DNA from: Rhodoferax antarcticus ANT.BR
GTDB lineage: Bacteria; Pseudomonadota; Gammaproteobacteria; Burkholderiales; Burkholderiaceae_C
Assembly (NCBI RefSeq): GCF_001938565.1
Contig: NZ_MSYM01000013.1
Span: 993,496 to 1,057,495, forward strand
Direction: 5' to 3'
Length of the DNA: 64,000 nt
Shown here: piece after piece, positions 24,807-34,341 of the stretch
Layout: each line of letters opens with the position of its first letter
Position numbering within the stretch: position 1 is the stretch's first letter
Position numbers and translations under genes: made by a program
The notes under the pieces: model-generated
The model's input: only the letters and a program-made list of their open reading frames with translations
Database searches by the model: none
What the model was told of the DNA's origin: nothing

Positions 24807-26060
24807 ATGTACCAGCACATCAAGGTTCCATCAGAAGGCCAAAAAATCACCGTCAACAGCGACTATTCGTTGAACGTTCCTGATCAGCCGATCATCCCGT
24901 TCATTGAGGGTGACGGTATTGGCCAAGACATCACCCCGGTGATGATGAAGGTGGTGGACGCCGCAGTGGCAAAGGCCTACGGCGGCGCAAAAAAAATCCA
25001 TTGGATGGAAGTTTACGCCGGCGAAAAATCCACCAAAATTTATGGCCCCGATGTCTGGCTGCCCGAAGAAACCCTGGCTGCACTGCGCGAGTACGTGGTG
25101 TCCATCAAGGGCCCGCTGACCACGCCCGTGGGCGGCGGCATTCGCTCGCTGAACGTGGCGCTGCGCCAAGAACTCGATTTGTATGTCTGCCTGCGCCCCA
25201 TTCAGTACTTTGAAGGCGTGCCCAGCCCCGTGAAAGAGCCGCACAAGACCAACATGGTGATCTTCCGCGAGAACTCGGAAGACATTTACGCCGGCATCGA
25301 ATTTGAAGCCGAGTCGCCCAAGGCGCTCAAGATCATCAAATTCCTGCAGGAGGAAATGGGTGTCACCAAGATCCGTTTTCCCGACACCTCGGGCATTGGC
25401 ATCAAGCCGGTGTCACGCGAAGGCACCGAGCGCTTGATGCGCAAAGCCGTGCAATACGCCATTGACAACGACAAGCCCAGCGTAACTATCGTGCACAAGG
25501 GCAACATCATGAAGTTCACCGAAGGCGGCTTCCGTGACTGGGCCTATGGGCTGGCACAAAAAGAGTTTGGCGCCGAACTGATTGACGGCGGCCCCTGGTG
25601 CGCGTTCAAAAACCCGAAAACGGGCAAAGAAATCACCATCAAGGACAGCATTGCTGATGCCTTCCTGCAGCAAATCTTGCTGCGCCCGGCTGAGTATTCT
25701 GTGATCGCCACGCTCAACCTGAACGGCGACTACATCTCTGACGCACTGGCCGCGCAAGTGGGCGGCATCGGTATCGCACCCGGCGCCAACCTGTCTGACT
25801 CGGTGGCCTGCTTTGAAGCCACCCACGGCACGGCTCCCAAGTACGCTGGCAAAGATTACGTGAACCCGGGGTCGGAGATTTTGTCCGCTGAAATGATGCT
25901 GCGCCACATGGGCTGGACCGAAGCCGCTGACGCCATCATTCACTCAATGGAGCGATCCATCAAGAGCAAGAAGGTCACCTATGACTTCGCCCGATTGATG
26001 GACGGCGCTACCCAAGTGAGCTGCTCCGGCTTTGGCCAGGTGATGATCGACCACATGTAA
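24807..26060 (+). CDS. icd: NADP-dependent isocitrate dehydrogenase
   Basis: 417 residues from ATG 24807 ([14 protein letters not shown]), after a GGAGA ribosome-binding site. E. coli-type motifs: [37 protein letters not shown] (containing the serine that AceK phosphorylates in enterics), [32 protein letters not shown], and [20 protein letters not shown]. It is the TCA-cycle enzyme making 2-oxoglutarate and NADPH. It is monocistronic, with a terminator 36 bases downstream. Confidence 0.97.
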   Translation: MYQHIKVPSEGQKITVNSDYSLNVPDQPIIPFIEGDGIGQDITPVMMKVVDAAVAKAYGGAKKIHWMEVYAGEKSTKIYGPDVWLPEETLAALREYVVSIKGPLTTPVGGGIRSLNVALRQELDLYVCLRPIQYFEGVPSPVKEPHKTNMVIFRENSEDIYAGIEFEAESPKALKIIKFLQEEMGVTKIRFPDTSGIGIKPVSREGTERLMRKAVQYAIDNDKPSVTIVHKGNIMKFTEGGFRDWAYGLAQKEFGAELIDGGPWCAFKNPKTGKEITIKDSIADAFLQQILLRPAEYSVIATLNLNGDYISDALAAQVGGIGIAPGANLSDSVACFEATHGTAPKYAGKDYVNPGSEILSAEMMLRHMGWTEAADAIIHSMERSIKSKKVTYDFARLMDGATQVSCSGFGQVMIDHM

Positions 26061-26096
26061 GTCCGTCTGCAACAGCGCTGGCGCTGTTCGCGGTTC

Positions 26097-26127
26097 AAAA
26101 AGCCCGGCTCTGGTCGGGCTTTTTTTA
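26097..26127 (+). terminator. Terminator of icd
   Basis: AAAAAGCCCGGCTCTGGTCGGGCTTTTTTT: stem AAAGCCCG / CGGGCTTT with a long U-tract. It also lies just beyond the end of the convergent ppx gene and could serve both. Confidence 0.92.
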
Positions 26128-26161
26128 TGGGCGCTTTGCGCTTGATGCGGGCGGACCGCAC

Positions 26162-27079
26162 TCAGGCGGTGTCGCGCATCAGGTTCATCAGCAGACCATG
26201 GCGTAAACCCCCTTGTGCCTGCTCAAGCCGGGTTATGTTGAGCAGCGCAAACAGCGCGCGCAGCACACTCAAGCCGCCGCCAATGATGGCTTTGCGGTCC
26301 TCGCGCAGTCCCATCATGCTGAGCTGACCGGCACTGTGCGCCAGCAGTAGCTTGGCCAGCAGCCAGTCCAGCCCACCTTGGCTGAGGTGTCCCGCTGGCC
26401 ACCCAGCGGCGGCCAAAACGTCGACAACGGCATTCACCGTGCCCGCCGAGCCGTAGGCCACATCCCACTGGTGCGGTGCACAAAATGCGCAGGCCGGGGT
26501 CAGTACCGCCCTGGCAGCTTCTTCGGCCGTAGCAAAGGCGGCTGCGGTCAAGTCGCCTTTAGGAAAATACAACATGGACCAGATAACGCTGCCCACTGGG
26601 TAAGACGCCATCTGCTGTATGCGGGCACCGTTGCCGACAATCAATTCGGTAGAGCGCCCGCCAATATCTATGACTAGGCGGCGCTCATGGGCGTCAGGCA
26701 GCGCTTGCACCACGCCCTGGTAGATCAGGCGGGCCTCTTCGTCCCCAGAAATGGTTTCGATCCGGAATCCCAGCAGTTCGCTGGCTTGGTTAAGAAATTC
26801 AGCGCGGTTGCTGGCTTCGCGCAGGGTTTGTGTGGCTACCGCGCTGACAGCCTGCGGGGAAAATGCGCGCAACCGTTCACCGAATCGCGCCATGCAGTCC
26901 CAACCTTTGCGCATGGCCTGGGGCGTCAACCGCGACTGATTGTCCAGCCCGCTGCCCAGGCGCACGGTTTCTTTCAGATAATCCGAGCGGGCAAACTGGC
27001 CAGCCGCCGCCTGAACGATTTCAAGGCGAAAACTGTTGGAGCCCAAATCCACCGCTGCCAGGCGTGATCCATCTTGCAT
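26162..27079 (-). CDS. ppx: Exopolyphosphatase / GppA family, short form
   Basis: 305 residues: the two ASKHA-fold domains with LAAVDLGSNSFRLEIVQAAA, VSAVATQTLREASNR, TISGDEEARLIYQGV, VIDIGGRSTELIVG and AIIGGGLSVLRALFALLNI. The protein stops soon after QGGLRHGLL, whereas proteobacterial Ppx proteins usually continue for about 190 residues with an HD-like C-terminal domain that helps bind long chains. It hydrolyses polyphosphate or (p)ppGpp-type substrates; the missing tail may change processivity. It lies upstream of, but on the opposite strand to, the Pho regulon. Confidence 0.88.
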   Translation of the reverse strand: MQDGSRLAAVDLGSNSFRLEIVQAAAGQFARSDYLKETVRLGSGLDNQSRLTPQAMRKGWDCMARFGERLRAFSPQAVSAVATQTLREASNRAEFLNQASELLGFRIETISGDEEARLIYQGVVQALPDAHERRLVIDIGGRSTELIVGNGARIQQMASYPVGSVIWSMLYFPKGDLTAAAFATAEEAARAVLTPACAFCAPHQWDVAYGSAGTVNAVVDVLAAAGWPAGHLSQGGLDWLLAKLLLAHSAGQLSMMGLREDRKAIIGGGLSVLRALFALLNITRLEQAQGGLRHGLLMNLMRDTA

Positions 27080-27194
27080 GTTGATTTTTTAAGTCGTTTC
27101 AGGCTGCCAGCATAGCATCCGAAACAACTGCGCTGCGGACTGCCGCGGCTTGACGTGCAGGGGTCAGCGCTGATCCGCACCAATCCGCACTGAG

Positions 27195-27479
27195 TCAGGC
27201 TTTTGCAGGCGGCTGGGGTGGGGTGTTGGCTGCGTTGAATTCCTGGACAAAGGTGCTGGAGTCGATCAGGCGTAGTTTGCTGGCGTAGTGCCTGTCCAGC
27301 CGCCACTCGTCGAGTATTTCCAGAGCCAGCTTAAAGCGTTTGTCATCGAGTTTGTACAGTTGGGCCACCGAGATGCTGGTTTCACTCTCAAGCGCCAACA
27401 CCAGTGCGGTAATGATTTGTGCTGCTGGCTCGCCAGGGTTGGCTTCGATGAGTTTGCGGGCTTTCTTGATGGCGAGCAT
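27195..27479 (-). CDS. Small conserved hypothetical protein
   Basis: 94 residues from ATG 27479 (GGA seven bases upstream; an in-frame TTG lies four codons earlier). MLAIKKARKLIEANPGEPAA followed by ALVLALESETSISVAQLYKL and KFKLALEILDEWRLDRHY-like helices suggests a compact all-helical cytosolic protein. I do not recognise a family. It is in the same direction as ppx, 115 bp upstream of it, and divergent from pstS. Confidence 0.65.
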   Translation of the reverse strand: MLAIKKARKLIEANPGEPAAQIITALVLALESETSISVAQLYKLDDKRFKLALEILDEWRLDRHYASKLRLIDSSTFVQEFNAANTPPQPPAKA

Positions 27480-27617
27480 GTCAATTTCCAATGGCTATGG
27501 TTAATGCAGATGTCCAAACGCGTTGGCAATCGCTATAGGTTAGCTCAGCAGGGGCGGAATTTTGATGACGATGGCGTGACAGACACATGAAGTATCCAAA
27601 ACGCCAGACACGAATGT

Positions 27618-27650
27618 CTGTTATGTCACAGTATTGACACATTGATGTCT
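27618..27650 (+). promoter_or_regulatory. Candidate Pho box (three 11-bp units) upstream of pstS
   Basis: CTGTTATGTCA, CAGTATTGACA and CATTGATGTCT follow one another directly, matching the 7+4 bp spacing of PhoB direct repeats (CTGTCAT-N4). TAAATT at 27651-27656 sits about 11 bases after the second unit, where a PhoB-dependent -10 is expected. It lies 64 bases before the pstS ATG. Confidence 0.65.
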
Positions 27651-27713
27651 TAAATTCACTGTTGTGCAGGACGCACATCCTGAGTTTCACTCTCAACTTT
27701 TATAGGATCTTTC

Positions 27714-28766
27714 ATGATGACAAATGCATTCAAGTCCGTTTTGGCAACCTCAACTTTGGCCTTTTTTGGCGCTCTGTCGGTCTCCAGCCTGGCCAATGCC
27801 CAGGAAATCACTGGCGCAGGCGCCAGCTTTCCAGCACCTCTGTACTCCAAGTGGGCGGCTGACTACAACAAGGCCACCGGTGTCAAGGTGAACTACCAGT
27901 CGGTGGGCTCGGGCGCTGGCATCAAGCAGATTGATTCCAAAACAGTGGATTTCGGCGCGTCCGACATGCCCCAGACAGATGAAGTGCTGCAAAAAAAGGG
28001 TCAGTTCCAGTTCCCTACCGTGATCGGTGGCACGGTGCCGGTGATCAACATCAAAGGGATTGCACCAGGGCAAATGAAGCTTGACGGTCAGGTTCTTGGT
28101 GATATTTACCTAGGCAAGATCACCAAGTGGAATGACGCCGCCATCAAGGCGCTGAATCCTGGCCTGGCGCTGCCAGATGCTGACATTGCCCCGGTGCGCC
28201 GCGCTGACGGCTCTGGTACCACTTTCAACTTCACCAACTATCTGAGCAGTGTCCACCCCGAGTGGAAAACCAAGGTGGGCGAAGGCACCGCGGTGAACTG
28301 GCCAGTGGGTGCAGGTGGCAAAGGCAATGAAGGCGTGGCCTCGTTCGTCAACCGCCTGCCCAATTCAATTGGCTACGTGGAATATTCCTACGTCAAGCAA
28401 AACAAAATGACTTACGTCATGATGAAAAACAAGGACGGTTCTTTTGTTGAGCCCAGCGAAGAGGCTTTCAAGGCTGCTGCTGCCGGTGCTGACTGGAACA
28501 AAACTTTCTACCAGTTGATCGTCAATCAGCCTGGCAAGGGCACTTGGCCCATTTCTACGGCGACCTTTATCCTGATGCACAACGTGCAGGATAAACCCGC
28601 CAACGCCACCGAAGCCTTCAAGTTTTTTGCCTGGGCGTTTAAGAACGGCGACAAAGCTGCTGGTGATCTGGACTATGTTGCACTGCCTGATTCAGTGGTT
28701 GCCACCATCGAAAAGGGTTGGGCCAATGTCAAGGATGCTTCCGGCAAGCCGGTTGCTTTGAAGTAA
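27714..28766 (+). CDS. pstS: Phosphate ABC transporter, substrate-binding protein
   Basis: 350 residues. Signal peptide MMTNAFKSVLATSTLAFFGA..ANA, then QEITGAGASFPAPLYSKWAA, VNYQSVGSGAGIKQI, VDFGASDMPQ, RRADGSGTTFNFTNYLS and NSIGYVEYSYV, all of the PstS phosphate-binding fold. It is the periplasmic phosphate receptor of PstSCAB and begins the operon under a candidate Pho box. Confidence 0.97.
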   Translation: MMTNAFKSVLATSTLAFFGALSVSSLANAQEITGAGASFPAPLYSKWAADYNKATGVKVNYQSVGSGAGIKQIDSKTVDFGASDMPQTDEVLQKKGQFQFPTVIGGTVPVINIKGIAPGQMKLDGQVLGDIYLGKITKWNDAAIKALNPGLALPDADIAPVRRADGSGTTFNFTNYLSSVHPEWKTKVGEGTAVNWPVGAGGKGNEGVASFVNRLPNSIGYVEYSYVKQNKMTYVMMKNKDGSFVEPSEEAFKAAAAGADWNKTFYQLIVNQPGKGTWPISTATFILMHNVQDKPANATEAFKFFAWAFKNGDKAAGDLDYVALPDSVVATIEKGWANVKDASGKPVALK

Positions 28767-28810
28767 TGTGTGGTTGGGCCTGGGTTTGCCGGAAGAAGGA
28801 GAATTAAAAC

Positions 28811-29839
28811 GTGGCAGCTACACTTTCGCCAAAGGCACCCTCAGGCCCAACACCAACTGCGGTTTCGCGTGACATGATCAAACCTCCACCGATGAAACAG
28901 GCGCGGTCTGGCCCATTGGCCGACCGCATCTTTGGCTGGCTGGCTCAAGGGTCAGCCTGGTTGACTTTGGGCACGCTGCTGGCCATTTTGGTGTCGCTAA
29001 CCATCAGTGCCTGGCCAGCCATCCAGAAATACGGACTCGGCTTTTTGACTTCTACCACCTGGGATCCGGTCAAAGAGGATTTTGGTGGCCTGGTGATGAT
29101 TTATGGCACGTTGATGACCTCATTCATCGCGCTGTTGATTGCCGTACCGATCAGTTTTGGTATTGCACTGTTTTTGACCGAGTTGTCACCTGCATGGCTG
29201 AAACGGCCCTTGGGAACAGCTATCGAGTTGCTGGCGGCCATTCCGTCCATCGTTTACGGCATGTGGGGTTTGCTGGTCTTTGGCCCGATTCTGGCCACTT
29301 ACGTGCAGCAGCCGCTACAAAAAATGTTCAAGGGCGTGCCCTACCTGGAAGCGCTGTTTTCTGGTCCACCTGTCGGCATCGGCATTTTGTCCGCGGGCAT
29401 TATTTTGGCGATCATGATTATTCCGTTCATCGCGGCCGTGATGCGCGATGTGTTTGAGGTGACGCCGACTTTGCTGAAGGAATCCGCTTACGGGCTAGGG
29501 GCCACCACGTGGGAAGTGGTTTCCACGGTGGTGCTGCCTTACACCAAAGCGGGTGTGGTTGGCGGCATCATGTTGGGCTTGGGGCGCGCCATTGGGGAAA
29601 CCATGGCGGTGACGTTTGTGATTGGTAATTTCAACCAGCTTGACTCGCTGAGTCTGTTTCAGGCGGCCAACAGCATCACCTCCGCGCTGGCCAACGAATT
29701 TGCCGAGGCCGGTGAAGGGCTACACCAGGCATCACTGATGTACCTGGGTCTTATCCTGTTTTTCATCACCTTTGTGGTGTTGTCGCTGTCCAAGTTGTTG
29801 CTCTCCCAACTGCGCAAAAGCGAAGGAGCTAAAACATGA
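28811..29839 (+). CDS. pstC: Phosphate ABC transporter permease
   Basis: 342 residues from GTG 28811, after GAAGGAG. Six predicted membrane segments (first at about 50-70, [19 protein letters not shown]) and the ABC permease EAA loop [20 protein letters not shown]. It forms the inner-membrane channel with PstA. It overlaps pstA by 4 bp (ATGA at 29836). Confidence 0.96.
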   Translation: MAATLSPKAPSGPTPTAVSRDMIKPPPMKQARSGPLADRIFGWLAQGSAWLTLGTLLAILVSLTISAWPAIQKYGLGFLTSTTWDPVKEDFGGLVMIYGTLMTSFIALLIAVPISFGIALFLTELSPAWLKRPLGTAIELLAAIPSIVYGMWGLLVFGPILATYVQQPLQKMFKGVPYLEALFSGPPVGIGILSAGIILAIMIIPFIAAVMRDVFEVTPTLLKESAYGLGATTWEVVSTVVLPYTKAGVVGGIMLGLGRAIGETMAVTFVIGNFNQLDSLSLFQAANSITSALANEFAEAGEGLHQASLMYLGLILFFITFVVLSLSKLLLSQLRKSEGAKT

Positions 29840-30720
29840 CCACCGGTGAAGAACTTTTGCAGGCTCAAGAACTCACGCAAATGCGTGCCAGTCTCTATGC
29901 CAAACGCAAGACGGTCAATATCGTCGCGCTGGTGTTGTCGCTCTCGGCCATGGCCTTTGGCTTGTTCTGGTTGTTCTGGATTTTGTATGAGACCGTGCGG
30001 TTGGGCACCGCCGGGCTGACCATCGCCACTTTGACGCAGATGACCCCAGGGCCCAATGATGAGGGTGGCCTGCTCAACGCGATTTACGGCTCTTTCCTGA
30101 TGGTGATGTTGGCGACGTTTGTCGGCACGCCCATCGGGGTGATGGCGGGCATCTATCTTGCCGAGTTCAAGACCAAAGGCTGGCTCGCCAATACCACGCG
30201 GTTTGTCAACGATATTTTGTTGTCTGCGCCATCGATTGTGATTGGACTGTTTGTTTATTCTGTGGTGGTGTCCCGATTTAAATCGTTTTCGGGCTATGCC
30301 GGCATCCTGGCGTTGGCGCTGATCGTGATCCCCGTGGTGATCCGCACCACCGAAAACATGTTGCAGTTGGTACCGCCGGGCCTGCGTGAAGCGGCTTACG
30401 CCCTGGGTGCACCCAAGTGGAAGGTGATTTTGAGCATCACCATGCGAGCGGCTCGAGCCGGGGTGGTGACCGGCGTGCTGCTGGCAGTAGCGCGGATTGC
30501 GGGTGAGACAGCACCGTTACTGTTTACCGCCCTGAGTAACCAGTTCTGGACTTCCAATCTGAGCGGACCTATCGCCAGCTTGCCGGTTACCATCTTTAAA
30601 TTCGCTATGAGCCCGTATGAAAACTGGCAGCAACTGGCTTGGGCCGGTGTGTTTTTGATCACTCTTGCGGTGCTGGGGCTGAATATTCTGGCGCGGGTGT
30701 TAACGCGCCAAAAGATCTAG
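29836..30720 (+). CDS. pstA: Phosphate ABC transporter permease
   Basis: 294 residues. Six membrane segments (first about 32-55, [20 protein letters not shown]), with [15 protein letters not shown] and the EAA loop [20 protein letters not shown]. It is the partner of PstC and is translationally coupled to it. pstB starts 37 bases later. Confidence 0.96.
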   Translation: MTTGEELLQAQELTQMRASLYAKRKTVNIVALVLSLSAMAFGLFWLFWILYETVRLGTAGLTIATLTQMTPGPNDEGGLLNAIYGSFLMVMLATFVGTPIGVMAGIYLAEFKTKGWLANTTRFVNDILLSAPSIVIGLFVYSVVVSRFKSFSGYAGILALALIVIPVVIRTTENMLQLVPPGLREAAYALGAPKWKVILSITMRAARAGVVTGVLLAVARIAGETAPLLFTALSNQFWTSNLSGPIASLPVTIFKFAMSPYENWQQLAWAGVFLITLAVLGLNILARVLTRQKI

Positions 30721-30757
30721 GCTCGCTAATAAACTCTATCCATAAGGCTTGCAAACC

Positions 30758-31537
30758 ATGCTGACCGACACTGAAAAAGTATCCCCTGTCAAGATCGCGG
30801 TGAAAAACCTTGATTTTTACTATGGCAAATTTCATGCGCTCAAAAATATCAACCTGGATATTCCTGAAAAGAAAGTCACGGCTTTTATCGGTCCGTCGGG
30901 CTGTGGCAAGTCCACACTGTTGCGGGTTTTTAACCGTATGTTTGAGTTGTATCCCGAGCAGCGCGCCCAAGGCGAAGTCGTGCTGGATGGCGAGAACCTG
31001 CTGACCAGCAAACAAGACGTGGCTTTGCTGCGTGCCAAGGTTGGCATGGTGTTTCAAAAACCGACGCCGTTTCCGATGTCTATCTTTGACAACATTGCTT
31101 TTGGCGTCAAACTCTTTGAAAAACTCAGCGCAACCGATATGGAAGAGCGGGTGGAGTGGGCCTTGCGCAAATCGGCACTTTGGAATGAAGTCAAGGACAA
31201 GCTCAAGCAAAGCGGCTCCAGCCTGTCTGGCGGTCAGCAGCAGCGGCTATGTATTGCGCGCGGTGTGGCCATCAAGCCGGAAGTCATTTTGCTGGACGAA
31301 CCGTGCTCTGCGCTGGACCCGATCTCAACCGCCAAGGTGGAAGAATTGATCGTTGAACTCAAACAGGATTACACCGTGGTCATCGTCACCCACAACATGC
31401 AGCAGGCAGCGCGCTGCAGCGACTACACCGCTTATATGTATTTGGGCGACCTGATGGAGTTTGGTGCCACCGAGCAAATTTTCTTCAAGCCGAACCGGCA
31501 GGAAACTGAAGACTACATCACCGGCCGGTTTGGCTAG
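30758..31537 (+). CDS. pstB: Phosphate ABC transporter ATPase
   Basis: 259 residues from ATG 30758 ([20 protein letters not shown]). Walker [11 protein letters not shown]-loop [13 protein letters not shown], signature [14 protein letters not shown], Walker [14 protein letters not shown] and the H-loop [20 protein letters not shown] are complete and PstB-specific. It powers phosphate import and takes part in signalling to PhoR through PhoU. It lies 19 bases before phoU. Confidence 0.97.
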   Translation: MLTDTEKVSPVKIAVKNLDFYYGKFHALKNINLDIPEKKVTAFIGPSGCGKSTLLRVFNRMFELYPEQRAQGEVVLDGENLLTSKQDVALLRAKVGMVFQKPTPFPMSIFDNIAFGVKLFEKLSATDMEERVEWALRKSALWNEVKDKLKQSGSSLSGGQQQRLCIARGVAIKPEVILLDEPCSALDPISTAKVEELIVELKQDYTVVIVTHNMQQAARCSDYTAYMYLGDLMEFGATEQIFFKPNRQETEDYITGRFG

Positions 31538-31556
31538 TCACCTTTGAGGTAAACCC

Positions 31557-32258
31557 ATGTCTGATAAACACTTGTCTTCCCAATTTGACAGCGAATTGGG
31601 TTCCGTTTCTTCGCGTGTCATGGAGTTGGGTGGTCTGGTGGAGTCGCAAATCCGACAGGCCATCTACGCCCTGTCAGAGTTCAGCGTCGAAGCCGCCAAT
31701 CAGGTCACCGCTTCCGAGGCCAAAGTCAATGCGATGGAAATCGAAATTGACCGCGAACTCTCCAGCATCATTGCCCGGCGCCAACCCACCGCCCGCGATC
31801 TGCGCTTGCTTATCGCCATCTCCAAGGCCACCGCCAATCTGGAACGGGTGGGTGATGAAGCCGAAAAAATCGCCCGCATGGTCTTGTCCATCATTGGTAC
31901 TGGCGCGCCGCGCGCTTTGCCATCGCTGGAGCTCAGGGTGGCTGCCGATCTGGCATCGGGCTTGCTGCGCAAGGCATTGGATGCTTTCGCCCGACTCGAC
32001 ACCGCCGCAGCGCTGGCTATCCTGAAGGAAGATGACCTGATCGACAAAGAGTTCGACGGTTTTGTGCGCAAGCTGATCACCTACATGATGGAAGATCCGC
32101 GCATGATCTCCCCCAGCCTTGACTTGCTGTTTCTGGCCAAGGCCATCGAGCGCATTGGCGACCATGCCAAAAACATTGCCGAGTTGATCATCTACATTGT
32201 CAAGGGTGCTGATGTGCGGCATTCGCCTTTGGACCAGATCGAGCTGGTGGTGAAATGA
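31557..32258 (+). CDS. phoU: Phosphate signalling regulator PhoU
   Basis: 233 residues, all helical, with the two PhoU three-helix bundles (ELSSIIARRQPTARDLRLLI, ERVGDEAEKIARMV; second copy LFLAKAIERIGDHAKNIAEL). It links PstSCAB transport state to PhoR so that the regulon is off when phosphate is plentiful. It overlaps phoB by 4 bp (ATGA at 32255). Confidence 0.96.
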   Translation: MSDKHLSSQFDSELGSVSSRVMELGGLVESQIRQAIYALSEFSVEAANQVTASEAKVNAMEIEIDRELSSIIARRQPTARDLRLLIAISKATANLERVGDEAEKIARMVLSIIGTGAPRALPSLELRVAADLASGLLRKALDAFARLDTAAALAILKEDDLIDKEFDGFVRKLITYMMEDPRMISPSLDLLFLAKAIERIGDHAKNIAELIIYIVKGADVRHSPLDQIELVVK

Positions 32259-32977
32259 GGCGAGTGCCCGCGGTTCTGATCGTAGAGGACGAGCCTGCGA
32301 TTGCTGAGTTGATCTCGGTGAATTTACGTCACAGCGGTTTTCGGCCCATATGGGCGATGGATAGCTTAACCGCCCAGGCTGAGCTGGATGCGGTTCTACC
32401 AGACGTGATATTGCTGGACTGGATGCTGCCAGGCGAGTCTGGGCTTGTCCTGGCCAAGCGCTGGCGGGCACATCCGCGAACCAAAAGTATCCCGATCATC
32501 ATGCTTACCGCGCGCGGCGACGAGTCTGACCGGGTGGCCGGGCTGGACGCTGGCGCAGACGATTACATCAGCAAGCCTTTTTCGACCAAGGAACTGCTGG
32601 CACGCATTCGCGCGGTGTTGCGCCGGCGTGCCCCAGAGCAGGAGCCCACGCTGGTGATCATGGGGCAGCTCAGCCTGGATGCTGCGACCTACCGGGTCGC
32701 GTTTGATGATCAGCCAGTGAAGCTGGGCCCCACCGAGTTTAAGTTGCTGCACTATTTGATGACCCATGCCGAGCGCGTGCACAGCCGCTCGCAGCTGTTG
32801 GATCAGGTCTGGGGCGACCATGTGTTCATTGAAGAACGCACAGTTGATGTGCATGTCAAGCGCCTGCGTGAAGCCCTGGGCGAGCGCGCTGCGGTCATGC
32901 TTGAGACCGTGCGCGGCGCCGGATACCGCATCACGACACAGACGCAAGGAGTGGTGAGTGTTTCGCCAGCGGCATAG
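32255..32977 (+). CDS. phoB: Phosphate regulon response regulator
   Basis: 240 residues. Receiver domain with VEDEPAIAELI, phospho-acceptor Asp55 in ILLDWMLPGESG, LTARGDESDRVAGLDAGADD and KPFSTKELLARI; winged helix with VKLGPTEFKLLHYLMTHAER and EERTVDVHVKRLREALGERA. It binds Pho boxes such as the one proposed before pstS. It is coupled to phoU, with phoR 23 bases downstream. Confidence 0.97.
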   Translation: MRRVPAVLIVEDEPAIAELISVNLRHSGFRPIWAMDSLTAQAELDAVLPDVILLDWMLPGESGLVLAKRWRAHPRTKSIPIIMLTARGDESDRVAGLDAGADDYISKPFSTKELLARIRAVLRRRAPEQEPTLVIMGQLSLDAATYRVAFDDQPVKLGPTEFKLLHYLMTHAERVHSRSQLLDQVWGDHVFIEERTVDVHVKRLREALGERAAVMLETVRGAGYRITTQTQGVVSVSPAA

Positions 32978-33000
32978 CCTTTAAGACACCATCGCGCCTG

Positions 33001-34341
33001 ATGTTTTTGCGAATTGTCAGTTTTTTGGTCGTCCAGTTGCTGGGGGCAGGCCTAGGACTGTGGTTGGGACTGTCCTGGACTGACCGCTACGTGGATGCGC
33101 TGTGGGGGGCTTTGCTGGCAGCCACTCTTTGGTTTGTACTGGACAGTGTGCGTGCCGGGCGTGCCTTGGCTTGGCTGATACCCGAAAGGCCCCCGCTGTT
33201 GCCGCTGAAATCCGGCGTCTGGGGCGAAGCACTGGAGCGCACGCAACGCTTGTTACGCAACAAAGACAACCTCATCAATGACAGTAACACCCGTCTGCAG
33301 GATTTTCTGTTGGCGTTGCAGGCCTCTCCCAACGGGGTCATTTTGCTGGATGGTGAGAGCCGTATCGAGTGGTGCAACCATACCGCCGCAACCCACTTTG
33401 GTCTGGACGCAGTGCGTGACTTGGCGCAAGTTGTTGGCAATCTGGTACGTGACCCGGGATTTGTCTCCTATCTCGCCGTAAAACAGTTTGACCGGGAACT
33501 GCTGATGTCTGGGCGCGAGAGCACGGCAACGCGCCCGGTTCGCCTGTCGGTGCAGCTTTACCCCTATGGTGGTGGCCGCAAGTTGCTGCTGTCCCGGGAC
33601 GTGACGGCCGTGGAGCAGGCTGAGGCCATGCGGCGCGATTTTGTCGCCAATGTTTCGCACGAAATTCGCACACCCCTAACGGTGTTGAGCGGTTTTGTGG
33701 AAACCCTGCAGACTCTGGAACTTGAGCCGTTGGAGCGAGACAGTTACCTCGACCTGATGGCTCAGCAGGGGCGGCGCATGCAAAGCCTGGTGGATGATTT
33801 GCTGACGCTCTCCAAACTCGAAGGCAGCCCCAGCCCGGGGGTGGATGTTTGGAGCTCAGTACTCACCCTGATGCGGCAACTGGCACAGGACGCCCATTCG
33901 CTGACGCGTGTGATCAACATTGACGGCAAAGCTTTACATGACCTGAAGTTTGAATGTCTTTTTCAGGGCGAGATCGCAGGGGTGGCGGCTGAGCTGCACA
34001 GTGCGATGGGTAATTTGGTGAGCAACGCTATTCGCTACACCCCACCAGGGGGTCAAATTTGGGTTAGTTTCAAGCGTTTGCCAGGCGGTCAGGCTACTTT
34101 TGAAGTGCTTGACTCCGGCGCCGGCATTGCACCGGAGCACTTACCTCGCCTGACCGAGCGCTTTTACCGGGTTGATCGCAGCCGCTCGCGTGAAACAGGT
34201 GGCACTGGTTTGGGATTGGCGATTGTTAAGCATGTCGCGCAGCGCCATGGAGGCTATTTGACCGTTGAGAGCCGGCTGGGCAAAGGCTCCAGTTTTCGGA
34301 TCACCTTTCCGGCAGAGCGCTTGCGAGAAGCAGCTTACTGA
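33001..34341 (+). CDS. phoR: Phosphate regulon sensor kinase
   Basis: 446 residues. An N-terminal hydrophobic pair (about 5-25 and 33-48) without a large periplasmic domain, a PAS domain (about 100-205, LQASPNGVILLDGESRIEW), HisKA with His220 in FVANVSHEIRTPLTVLSGFV, N-box MGNLVSNAIRYTPPGG and G-box GGTGLGLAIVKHVAQRHGG. This is the classic PhoR plan. The 3' end overlaps the convergent membrane-protein gene by 7 bp. Confidence 0.96.
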   Translation: MFLRIVSFLVVQLLGAGLGLWLGLSWTDRYVDALWGALLAATLWFVLDSVRAGRALAWLIPERPPLLPLKSGVWGEALERTQRLLRNKDNLINDSNTRLQDFLLALQASPNGVILLDGESRIEWCNHTAATHFGLDAVRDLAQVVGNLVRDPGFVSYLAVKQFDRELLMSGRESTATRPVRLSVQLYPYGGGRKLLLSRDVTAVEQAEAMRRDFVANVSHEIRTPLTVLSGFVETLQTLELEPLERDSYLDLMAQQGRRMQSLVDDLLTLSKLEGSPSPGVDVWSSVLTLMRQLAQDAHSLTRVINIDGKALHDLKFECLFQGEIAGVAAELHSAMGNLVSNAIRYTPPGGQIWVSFKRLPGGQATFEVLDSGAGIAPEHLPRLTERFYRVDRSRSRETGGTGLGLAIVKHVAQRHGGYLTVESRLGKGSSFRITFPAERLREAAY

